From: Deltaproteobacteria bacterium
Lineage (GTDB): Bacteria; UBA10199; 2-02-FULL-44-16; JAAZCA01
Length of the DNA stretch: 37,645 bases
NCBI GenBank assembly: GCA_018645265.1
Contig: JABGOS010000155.1
Span: forward strand, 1-37,645
Direction: 5' to 3'
Shown: piece after piece, positions 1-6,964 of the stretch
How positions within the stretch are numbered: the first letter of the stretch is position 1
Layout of the letters: every line of letters begins with the position of its first letter
The notes under the pieces: model-generated
Database searches by the model: none
What the model was told of the DNA's origin: nothing
Seen by the model: the letters and a program-made list of their open reading frames with translations, nothing else
Translations under genes and position numbers: made by a program

Positions 1-33
1 GCTTCTATCGATGAAGTCATTCGATGCTTCTAA
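1..33 (+). CDS. murG: 3' end of a gene, probably murG
   Basis: Frame 1 is open from the window edge and ends with TAA, giving the tail ASIDEVIRCF. Only ten residues are visible, so the identity rests on position. In dcw clusters the UDP-GlcNAc:lipid I transferase MurG usually lies directly before murC, and a short helical tail fits. The stop lies 42 bases before the preferred murC start, consistent with one operon. Confidence 0.45.
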   Translation, partial: ASIDEVIRCF

Positions 34-75
34 AAGAATAGTTGGTAAATGTATGGATATAATGGCGGCGTAAAT

Positions 76-1464
76 ATGTTTAAAAAGTATCAACAAATTC
101 ATTTCGTAGGTATCGGTGGAATCGGGATGAGCGGTATAGCGGAGGTCCTGATAAACCTAGGATATCGCGTGACCGGTTCTGACCTCAAGGTTTCTGATAC
201 TACGAAGAGGCTCAAGAGACTTGGTGCTAAGGTGTACAAGGGGCATAACAAGAAGAATGTAGGGGGAGCTCATGTTGTCGTTACCTCTTCGGCGGTATCC
301 GGTGACAATCCGGAGGTTCGTGAAGCCAAAAGAAGTGGGATCGTTGTAGTTCCTAGAGCCGAGATGCTCTCCGAACTCATGAGGTTGAAATACGGCGTTG
401 CTATTGCAGGAACGCATGGCAAGACTTCGACGACGTCACTCGTTGGATATGTCTTCAACAAAGCGGGTTTGGATCCAACGATCATTATCGGTGGTAAGGT
501 CAAGAGTTTTAGATCGAATGCAAAATTGGGTCGTGGAGATTTTTTGGTGGCCGAAGCGGATGAGTCTGACAGGTCATTTTTGAAATTAGCACCTACGATC
601 GGTGTGGTGACAAATATAGATCAGGAGCATATGGAGAACTATAAAAACTTCTCAGATATGCAGGATGCTTTTGTAGAATTTTCGAATAAGGTGCCCTTCT
701 ACGGTGCTGTCGTAGCCTGTGATGCCCATCCAGTAGTGAAGAGGGTTCTTAAGAGGGTGACCAGGCCTTGTATAACCTACGGCAGTAAAGATTCCGATTA
801 TAGAGCGGAGGATATCGTTCAGATGAATGATAAAATCCATTTCAATGCGTTCTATCATAAGGAGAAGCTGGGGAATATTAAACTCAAGATGACAGGTTCG
901 CATCATGTATTGAACGCTTTGGCGACCATAGCCGTGGCACGACATCTCGATATTCCATTTAAGACGATAAAGTCTGCGCTTGGAACATTTAGTGGAGTTA
1001 AGAGGAGATTTGAAATTTTATCCAAAAAGGGACCTATAGTCGTGGATGACTATGCCCATCATCCTGTAGAGATTGCAGCTACCATTGAGGGTGCAAAGGC
1101 AGGGTGGCCTGATAGGAGGATTGTCGTAGTCCTCCAGCCTCACAGGTATTCCAGATTGGCAGATCACTACGATGGATTTATACGCACTATGAAGGATGCG
1201 GATGCAGTTGTAATAATGGATGTGTACTCAGCTGGTGAGAAAAAACACCGAACATATACGGGGGAAAAACTATGGAAAGACGTTTGCAAGAAGTATTCGA
1301 AGAAGATGGTGGCGTATGCTCCGACGACGGAAGAAGTTCTTGCGACTCTGGGGCCGTGGTGCAGGAAGGAGGACTTAGTGCTCTTCCTGGGAGCGGGGAG
1401 CGTGACACAGACGGCGAAGAGCTTCATGAAGAGCTTGACCTCTCCTCGTTCAGTCCGCGCTTAA
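76..1464 (+). CDS. murC: UDP-N-acetylmuramate--L-alanine ligase
   Basis: MurC adds L-alanine to UDP-MurNAc in the cytoplasm using ATP, the first peptide step of peptidoglycan synthesis. The N-terminal Rossmann segment HFVGIGGIGMSG binds the UDP-sugar. The Mur ligase P-loop GTHGKTSTTS follows near residue 110, then EADESD, DDYAHHP and LQPHRYSR in the central and C-terminal domains. From ATG 76 the protein has 462 residues, the usual MurC length. The ORF track starts at ATG 49, but family members begin with a short stretch before the Rossmann motif, so 76 is preferred. No strong ribosome site distinguishes the two. The last residues overlap the long form of the next ORF in another frame. The family call is secure; only the start is uncertain. 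Confidence 0.95.
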   Translation: MFKKYQQIHFVGIGGIGMSGIAEVLINLGYRVTGSDLKVSDTTKRLKRLGAKVYKGHNKKNVGGAHVVVTSSAVSGDNPEVREAKRSGIVVVPRAEMLSELMRLKYGVAIAGTHGKTSTTSLVGYVFNKAGLDPTIIIGGKVKSFRSNAKLGRGDFLVAEADESDRSFLKLAPTIGVVTNIDQEHMENYKNFSDMQDAFVEFSNKVPFYGAVVACDAHPVVKRVLKRVTRPCITYGSKDSDYRAEDIVQMNDKIHFNAFYHKEKLGNIKLKMTGSHHVLNALATIAVARHLDIPFKTIKSALGTFSGVKRRFEILSKKGPIVVDDYAHHPVEIAATIEGAKAGWPDRRIVVVLQPHRYSRLADHYDGFIRTMKDADAVVIMDVYSAGEKKHRTYTGEKLWKDVCKKYSKKMVAYAPTTEEVLATLGPWCRKEDLVLFLGAGSVTQTAKSFMKSLTSPRSVRA

Positions 1465-2429
1465 GGGCACGCTTTGAAAAACAGGCTGAGGAGGATGTAA
1501 AACTTACCCGAGATCAGAAGGAGAGTTTGAACGCACTCTTTCCTGAGAACAGGGTTTTATTTGATAGATGTATGTCGGAAGAGCTAGCGATAGGAATAGG
1601 CGGAGCAGCTGAAGCCTTTTTAACCGCAAACGATATGTCTGAATTGAAAAAGATCGTCGGATGGTGCGGCGAGATGACGGTGGATTATCGCTTCATAGGT
1701 TCTGGTACCAAGACGATTGTCAGAGATGGTGGTCTGAAAGGGGTTTTGGTGAGGCCGGGTAGCGAGTTTGATTTTATCAACCTATTGACTGAAGGAGAGG
1801 AAGGTTCAGTTCTGGAGATTGGAGCGGCTACTGGGGTCAGAAAATTTATAGGCTGGTGTGTGGAAAAAGGTTTTACTGGGGCCGAAGGGCTTCTTGAAGC
1901 AGGGGGTAGTGTAGCCGGATGTGTCATGACAGCAGCTAAGCTAGCTGAAGGCTCTGTAGCTGACATCATTGAGGAGATAACGATAGTCAACAAGGATATG
2001 AGGGAACTGACTCTTAAGGGAAAATCCCTCCGATTTGAATCATCGGGCCTGAAGATTCCGAGGACAGCGGTAATTACCCGCGTCGTGTTTAAACTTACAA
2101 AAGGCGATGTCGGTGAAATAGCCAAGACTATCGATGCAATCGAAAAGAAAAATTCGGAGATTTCTTCCGGGAACATGAAGTATATGTCGAGGGTGTTTCA
2201 GGACCAGGAGAGAATGAAGGCATCCGACATGATAGACGATGCAAGTCTTCGCGGTATCAGGGTGGGTAAGGCTAGGGTTTCAACCGTCGATGGCAATGTC
2301 ATTATTAATGAAGGTGATGCAAAGCCAAAGGATGTGATGGTTCTTATGAGCTTGATCAGGGATACGGTCAAGCACGAGACAGGTATAGTATTGGAACCGG
2401 TGATATCAGTAATAGGCGATAGGAATTAA
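1272..2429 (+). CDS. murB: Divergent MurB-like UDP-N-acetylenolpyruvoylglucosamine reductase
   Basis: Sitting between murC and ddl, this is the expected murB position; MurB reduces UDP-GlcNAc-enolpyruvate to UDP-MurNAc using FAD and NADPH. The FAD-binding segment YRFIGSGTKTIVRDGGLKG and the C-terminal MurB domain are recognisable, but the family motifs have decayed. The IPGTVGG/NAGAYG region reads AGGSVAG then AAKLAEG. The usual GS.FKNP reads MSRVFQDQ. The C-terminal LEPEVR.IG, whose second Glu is catalytic, reads LEPVISVIG, so Val stands in its place. The start is unclear. ATG 1272 follows GGGGG but overlaps murC by 193 bases. TTG 1527, after the murC stop, would give about 300 residues, the normal family length, with AAGGAG only 3 bases upstream. 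It could be a working divergent MurB or a degenerate paralogue. Confidence 0.7.
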   Translation: MERRLQEVFEEDGGVCSDDGRSSCDSGAVVQEGGLSALPGSGERDTDGEELHEELDLSSFSPRLRARFEKQAEEDVKLTRDQKESLNALFPENRVLFDRCMSEELAIGIGGAAEAFLTANDMSELKKIVGWCGEMTVDYRFIGSGTKTIVRDGGLKGVLVRPGSEFDFINLLTEGEEGSVLEIGAATGVRKFIGWCVEKGFTGAEGLLEAGGSVAGCVMTAAKLAEGSVADIIEEITIVNKDMRELTLKGKSLRFESSGLKIPRTAVITRVVFKLTKGDVGEIAKTIDAIEKKNSEISSGNMKYMSRVFQDQERMKASDMIDDASLRGIRVGKARVSTVDGNVIINEGDAKPKDVMVLMSLIRDTVKHETGIVLEPVISVIGDRN

Positions 2430-2461
2430 GACTAAGATTTAATGTGATGAAAGGTTTTTCT

Positions 2462-3406
2462 ATGGTTGGCAAATGGACGGGTAAAAAAATAGCGATGTTG
2501 ATGGGGGGAACCTCCAAAGAACGTGAGATCTCTTTGAAAACAGGTACAGCTATATCCAAAGGTCTTCGCTCCCGTGGATACAATATAATAGATATCGACG
2601 TCGGGTGTGGCTTCAAGCTAGTAGATGATTTAAAAAATGCTAAACCTGACGCAGCGGTGATAGCGTTACACGGAAAATTTGGCGAGGACGGATGTATTCA
2701 GGGCCTGCTCGAGATGCTTCGCATTCCGTACACGGGGGGTGGTGTTCTGGCATCGTCAGTTGGAATGGATAAGGCCTTAACTCTGAAAATCGCTGGTGAC
2801 CTTGGAATTATCTCACCCCGTGGAGTTGAGTTGAATTTAGAGGAACGGGAAATCGATGAATTCCTGCAGGGCTACTCCATGGATAAACCATTGATAGTCA
2901 AGCCATCAAGGGAGGGTTCGACTATCAATGTCACGATTGTTGATAATGTTGATGCATTGAAGACAGCGATCGAGAAGGCATCTGAATCAGATAGTAGAAT
3001 TATCATTGAAGAATTTATCAAGGGTGTGGAGGTTACGGTCGGCGTGTTAAATGGACGTGCACTTCCAACGCTCGAAATAGCTCCAAAGAGCGGATTTTAC
3101 GACTACGAATCGAAGTATACTAAGGGTATGACGGAATACCTGGTTCCTGCGAGGATCAGTGATGCCTCCGCTAAGAAACTTCAGGTTTGGAGCGAGTCGA
3201 TATATAGAGCGATAGAATGCTACGGAACAGCTAGATGCGATTACATTGTAGCGGAAGGCGAAAAACCATACTTCCTCGAGATCAATACGATTCCAGGGAT
3301 GACGGAGCTCAGCCTGGTACCCAAGGCAGCAGCTGGTGAGGGTATGTCATTTGAGGATGTATGTGAGGAGCTTCTGAATGGAGCTGCTTTAAAAGTTAAT
3401 GTTTAG
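2462..3406 (+). CDS. ddl: D-alanine--D-alanine ligase
   Basis: Ddl joins two D-alanines with ATP for the muropeptide terminus. The ATP-grasp signature runs throughout: GGTSKEREISLKTG at the N-terminus, HGKFGEDGCIQGLLE, PSREGSTINV, EEFIKGVEVTVGVL, YGTARCDY, and the metal-binding FLEINTIPGMT near the C-terminus. The track begins at GTG 2444, with ATG 2447 next. ATG 2462 is preferred because AAAGG lies 7 bases upstream and the protein then starts just before the conserved GGTS loop, giving 314 residues. It follows murB by about 30 bases and precedes ftsQ, the standard dcw order. Confidence 0.93.
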   Translation: MVGKWTGKKIAMLMGGTSKEREISLKTGTAISKGLRSRGYNIIDIDVGCGFKLVDDLKNAKPDAAVIALHGKFGEDGCIQGLLEMLRIPYTGGGVLASSVGMDKALTLKIAGDLGIISPRGVELNLEEREIDEFLQGYSMDKPLIVKPSREGSTINVTIVDNVDALKTAIEKASESDSRIIIEEFIKGVEVTVGVLNGRALPTLEIAPKSGFYDYESKYTKGMTEYLVPARISDASAKKLQVWSESIYRAIECYGTARCDYIVAEGEKPYFLEINTIPGMTELSLVPKAAAGEGMSFEDVCEELLNGAALKVNV

Positions 3407-3433
3407 ATGTAAATTCTTAAATCAAGGAATGGG

Positions 3434-4231
3434 ATGGGCATTTTTAGGGATAGACAGACGGTTAAGAAGAAGCAGCAATGGATGAAGAGGCTTAAGCAGC
3501 TCGAGCGTATACTTCTATCCATAGCAATAGTTCTCGTAGGCATGGCTTCGCTCTACGGCATTTATAGACTCGTCTTCTTCGGCTCATCCTTTACCGTGGA
3601 TAGAATAGTTGTGGAGGGAAGCTGGCGACATCTATCGGCGGAACGTTTGGCAGATCTTGCGGATATAAGAGGTGATGAAAATTTATTTTGGATCTCGATG
3701 GACCAGATACACGACAGGATTCATCAGAATCCTTGGGTCAGAAGGGCTGCTGTGAGGAGACGTCTACCTGACACAATATGGATATATGCTGAGGAGCACG
3801 AAGCAGAAGCCATTATTTCTGACAGTGCTCTATTCTATGTGGATGAATACGGGGAGATATTCAAGGTTCCCGAGGGTGGTGATGATAGGGATCTTCCGGT
3901 GCTCACCGGAGTAGACGTTGGGGAATCCCGGAAAATGAAATCTGGCGATAGGGAGAAAGTCCTAGAGATGTTAAAGCTGATACGGATATTTAGTAATTCT
4001 GAGTTTGGGAAAGGAATCGATGTTTCTGAGGTGCACTTCGATGAGGTCGACGGGTATTCGCTGACAACAAAAAAGAGGCCGATGCAAATTCTTTTCGGAC
4101 ACGCCGCCTTTGATGACAGGATGTCGCAGATAGACAAAATGAGTGCTGCGATAAGGGGTCATGTGGGGCGGATCACATATATGATGGTAAATGAACCAGG
4201 GAGACTTATTGTAAAATATAGTTCGTCCTGA
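3434..4231 (+). CDS. ftsQ: Cell division protein FtsQ
   Basis: FtsQ is a single-pass inner membrane protein that links early and late divisome proteins through FtsB and FtsL. The 265-residue product has a basic cytoplasmic N-terminus and one membrane span near residues 27-50. A POTRA-like segment follows, beginning FTVDRIVVEGSWRHLSAERL with the usual ...NLF/W...NPWVRRAAVRRRLPDTIWI pattern, then the FtsQ beta domain. The start ATG follows AAGGAATGGG. Its stop is the first base pair of a large hairpin ahead of ftsA. Sequence divergence is normal for this family, and the position between ddl and ftsA confirms the call. Confidence 0.9.
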   Translation: MGIFRDRQTVKKKQQWMKRLKQLERILLSIAIVLVGMASLYGIYRLVFFGSSFTVDRIVVEGSWRHLSAERLADLADIRGDENLFWISMDQIHDRIHQNPWVRRAAVRRRLPDTIWIYAEEHEAEAIISDSALFYVDEYGEIFKVPEGGDDRDLPVLTGVDVGESRKMKSGDREKVLEMLKLIRIFSNSEFGKGIDVSEVHFDEVDGYSLTTKKRPMQILFGHAAFDDRMSQIDKMSAAIRGHVGRITYMMVNEPGRLIVKYSSS

Positions 4232-4280
4232 GCTCGAAGGATCATAAGCCATTTCATAAGGGCTTATGATCTCTCGGGCT
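4231..4280 (+). promoter_or_regulatory. Large inverted repeat between ftsQ and ftsA
   Basis: A 20-position stem pairs 4231-4250 with 4261-4280 around a 10-base loop. It contains a perfect 11-bp core (GATCATAAGCC), one A-C mismatch and two G-T pairs. No run of T follows, so it does not look like an intrinsic terminator. It begins at the last base of the ftsQ stop and ends 28 bases before the ftsA ATG. An mRNA-processing site, a stabilising hairpin or a translational control element for ftsA are all possible. Confidence 0.75.
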
Positions 4281-4307
4281 TTAGGACAAAAGAGAGGGGG
4301 AAGTATT

Positions 4308-5534
4308 ATGGCGAAACGAGATGAACTGGTGGTTGGAATAGATATAGGAACCACCAAAATATGTACCATCGTTGGGGAGGTGACTAACGAAGGTATCGAT
4401 GTGGTAGGGATTGGCACCCACCCTTCGAAGGGGCTCAGGAAGGGTGTCGTCGTCAATATCGAGAGCACGGTATCTTCGATAAGGAAGGCGGTTGAGGAAG
4501 CTGAGCTTATGGCTGGATGTGAGATCACCAGTGCCTATGCTGGAATAGCTGGTGGACACATCAAGGGAATAAACAGCCACGGTATCGTTGCGATCAAGGA
4601 TAGAGAGGTCGGAGTGATGGACGTCGAAAGAGTGATCGATGCGGCGCAGGCGGTTTCGATTCCACTCGATCGTGAGGTAATTCACGTCATACCTCAGCAG
4701 TATATCGTGGATGATCAAGATGGTGTTAGAGAGCCTGTGGGTATGAGCGGGGTTCGGCTTGAGGCTAAGGTGCACATAGTAACAGGTGCAGTTACATCGG
4801 CGCAGAATATCATCAAGTGTTGTAATCGCGCTGGTCTTAACGTGAACGACATTATTTTACAGCAGCTCGCTTCATCGGAGGCGGTACTATCCGCTGACGA
4901 GAAAGAACTCGGAGTAGCTCTTCTCGACATCGGAGGTGGAACCACTGATATGGCGATCTACTCTGGTGGCTCGATCGTTCACACCGCGGTTCTGACTCTA
5001 GGTGGAAATCATCTGACGAACGATGTGGCAGTTGGTCTCAGGACTCCGACACACGAGGCTGAGAAGATCAAACAGAGATATGGATGTTGTACCGCTGGTA
5101 TCGTACATAAAGACGAAACGATAGAGGTGCCATCCGTAGGAGGAAGACCTCCAAGAATTCTTTCGCGACAGATTTTGGCTGAGATTCTTGAACCAAGGAT
5201 GGAGGAGATCTTTGTTCTGGTCCAGCAGGAGATTGTGAAGTCAGGTTTCGAGGACATGATAGCTGCCGGCATGGTCTTAACGGGCGGTTCGTCAATGCTT
5301 GAAGGCGCTGGCGAACTAGCCGAGCAGATCTTCAACCTTCCAGTTAGAAAGGGAGTGCCGAAGAGAATCGGCGGGCTCGTAGATGTGGTAAAGAATCCCA
5401 TGTATTCAACCGGTGTTGGACTTGTCATAGCGGGTTCTCATTCGAAAGAGGATAAGAGATTCAAAATCAAGGATCGTAATGTCTATACTAAGGTTAAGGG
5501 TAGGATGAAGGAATGGCTTGGTGAAATATTCTGA
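4308..5534 (+). CDS. ftsA: Cell division protein FtsA
   Basis: FtsA is the actin-fold ATPase that tethers FtsZ to the membrane. The phosphate-1 loop VGIDIGTTKICTIVG starts at residue 8. The phosphate-2 loop LLDIGGGTTDMAIY and adenosine motif VLTGGSSMLEG follow in order, with the 1C domain between them. The C-terminus GRMKEWLGEIF is a short amphipathic helix, as used for membrane binding. ATG 4308 is chosen over the track start 4266 because GAGGGGGAAG lies just upstream and the actin motif then starts near residue 8. The protein has 408 residues, close to normal. It lies 44 bases before ftsZ. Confidence 0.96.
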   Translation: MAKRDELVVGIDIGTTKICTIVGEVTNEGIDVVGIGTHPSKGLRKGVVVNIESTVSSIRKAVEEAELMAGCEITSAYAGIAGGHIKGINSHGIVAIKDREVGVMDVERVIDAAQAVSIPLDREVIHVIPQQYIVDDQDGVREPVGMSGVRLEAKVHIVTGAVTSAQNIIKCCNRAGLNVNDIILQQLASSEAVLSADEKELGVALLDIGGGTTDMAIYSGGSIVHTAVLTLGGNHLTNDVAVGLRTPTHEAEKIKQRYGCCTAGIVHKDETIEVPSVGGRPPRILSRQILAEILEPRMEEIFVLVQQEIVKSGFEDMIAAGMVLTGGSSMLEGAGELAEQIFNLPVRKGVPKRIGGLVDVVKNPMYSTGVGLVIAGSHSKEDKRFKIKDRNVYTKVKGRMKEWLGEIF

Positions 5535-5578
5535 CAATGCGAACCTATATAATGAATTGAGATAAAAGGGAGGATTTT

Positions 5579-6868
5579 ATGTTTGAATTAGTCGAAAAAC
5601 ACGCACAGAACGCCAAAATCAAAGTCATCGGCGTAGGTGGTGGCGGTGGCAATGCCGTAAATACGATGGTTGAATATGGATTGGATGGGGTTGATTTTAT
5701 CGCAGCCAACACTGATCTTCAGTGCTTGCGCGCGAACCTATCGCCCACGAAGATCCAGGTAGGTAGGGAGCTCACGAAGGGGCTCGGTGCTGGAGCGAAT
5801 CCTGACGTAGGGAAGAACGCAGCCCTTGAAGATCAAAGGGCGATTGCTGAACACATCGAGGGCGCCGATATGGTTTTCATAACCGCTGGAATGGGTGGCG
5901 GAACTGGAACAGGTGGAGCTCCGGTAATTGCGAAGTTAGCAAAGGATATGGGTGCACTAACGGTAGGTGTTGTGACGAGGCCATTTACTTTTGAGGGAAG
6001 ACATCGCGGGGTGCAGGCGGATCGCGGTATTGCAGAACTTAGAAGCTCTGTTGATACGCTTATCACAATTCCGAACGAAAAGTTACTCGAGGTTGTTGCG
6101 CACGATATGACTGTCGTCGATGCTTTTAAACAGGCTGACGAGGTTCTCTATCAGGCGGTAAAAGGTATAGCTGATCTAATAGTAGTGCACGGTCTTATCA
6201 ACTTGGATTTTGCAGATGTGAGAACAGTTATGAATGAAATGGGAATGGCACTTATGGGTACGGGTAGGTCGACCGGAGAGGGACGCGCTCTTGAAGCAGC
6301 GACCAAGGCCATATCCAGTCCGCTTCTCGAAGATACATCGATCAAGGGAGCGACCGGTATCCTGATCAACATCACGGGTGGAGAGAACATGACTCTTCAT
6401 GAGATCAGTGAATCTTCACAGCTTATTCAGGATGAGGCGCATGAGGATGCGAATATACTTTTCGGAGCAGTTATAGATAAGAAGATGAAGGATGAGGTTC
6501 GCGTGACAGTTATCGCAACCGGCTTTAACAAGCCGCTTACAAGGATTGCTCGTCCATCGATAGCGACAACTAACAACGCGCATCCATTTGGTACAGCCGG
6601 TTCCGCAGGCAAAAACTCGACGATGTCTACGGGAACACAGGCATCCGCTGCCACGCATCAGGTTTCTGTGAAGCCGGTCTCCTATCCGACCGCTGCTACC
6701 AGGCATGCACCGCAGAATGCGTATTCAGCAGTACCGAATCAGCCAATTGCGGTGAGGCCGGAGGATTTCAAGGCGGAGATGAAGGAGATGTCTAGGGATA
6801 TCGGTGTGTTGGAGTATCAAAGCGATGAATATGACATCCCGACGTTTCTCCGTAAACAAGCCGATTGA
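5579..6868 (+). CDS. ftsZ: Cell division protein FtsZ
   Basis: FtsZ is the tubulin-like GTPase that forms the division ring. The N-terminal nucleotide loop [13 protein letters not shown] is at residues 18-30 and the tubulin signature [13 protein letters not shown] near residue 105. The synergy T7 region includes the expected NLDFADV. A low-complexity Ala/Thr/Pro linker from about residue 330 leads to the conserved C-terminal peptide [10 protein letters not shown] that binds FtsA. The strong ribosome site GGGAGG sits 6 bases before ATG. A TATAAT at 5548-5553 lies in the ftsA-ftsZ gap without a convincing -35, so an extra ftsZ promoter is possible but unproven. Confidence 0.98.
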   Translation: MFELVEKHAQNAKIKVIGVGGGGGNAVNTMVEYGLDGVDFIAANTDLQCLRANLSPTKIQVGRELTKGLGAGANPDVGKNAALEDQRAIAEHIEGADMVFITAGMGGGTGTGGAPVIAKLAKDMGALTVGVVTRPFTFEGRHRGVQADRGIAELRSSVDTLITIPNEKLLEVVAHDMTVVDAFKQADEVLYQAVKGIADLIVVHGLINLDFADVRTVMNEMGMALMGTGRSTGEGRALEAATKAISSPLLEDTSIKGATGILINITGGENMTLHEISESSQLIQDEAHEDANILFGAVIDKKMKDEVRVTVIATGFNKPLTRIARPSIATTNNAHPFGTAGSAGKNSTMSTGTQASAATHQVSVKPVSYPTAATRHAPQNAYSAVPNQPIAVRPEDFKAEMKEMSRDIGVLEYQSDEYDIPTFLRKQAD

Positions 6869-6895
6869 CAGGAAACCCAGTATTTGTAAGGTTTT

Positions 6896-6925
6896 TTGAC
6901 AGTTCGGGGTTCGGTGAGCTATAAT
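6896..6925 (+). promoter_or_regulatory. Sigma-70-type promoter of the LysM transglycosylase gene
   Basis: A perfect TTGACA (6896-6901) and a perfect TATAAT (6920-6925) are separated by 18 bases. The ATG at 6965 lies about 33 bases past the expected transcription start, with AGGAG before it. This makes the transglycosylase a new transcription unit after ftsZ. Confidence 0.85.
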
Positions 6926-6964
6926 TAAGAAACGGTAACATCTATTAATTTGTCAGGAGTCTAA

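Noticed and set aside
1685-2176. Minus-strand 163-residue ORF within murB
   Set aside because: It lies wholly within a recognisable MurB frame and has low-complexity Ser/Pro/Thr content typical of a shadow.
3971-4528. Minus-strand 185-residue ORF across ftsQ and ftsA
   Set aside because: It runs opposite to two conserved genes and across the hairpin, and shows no family features.
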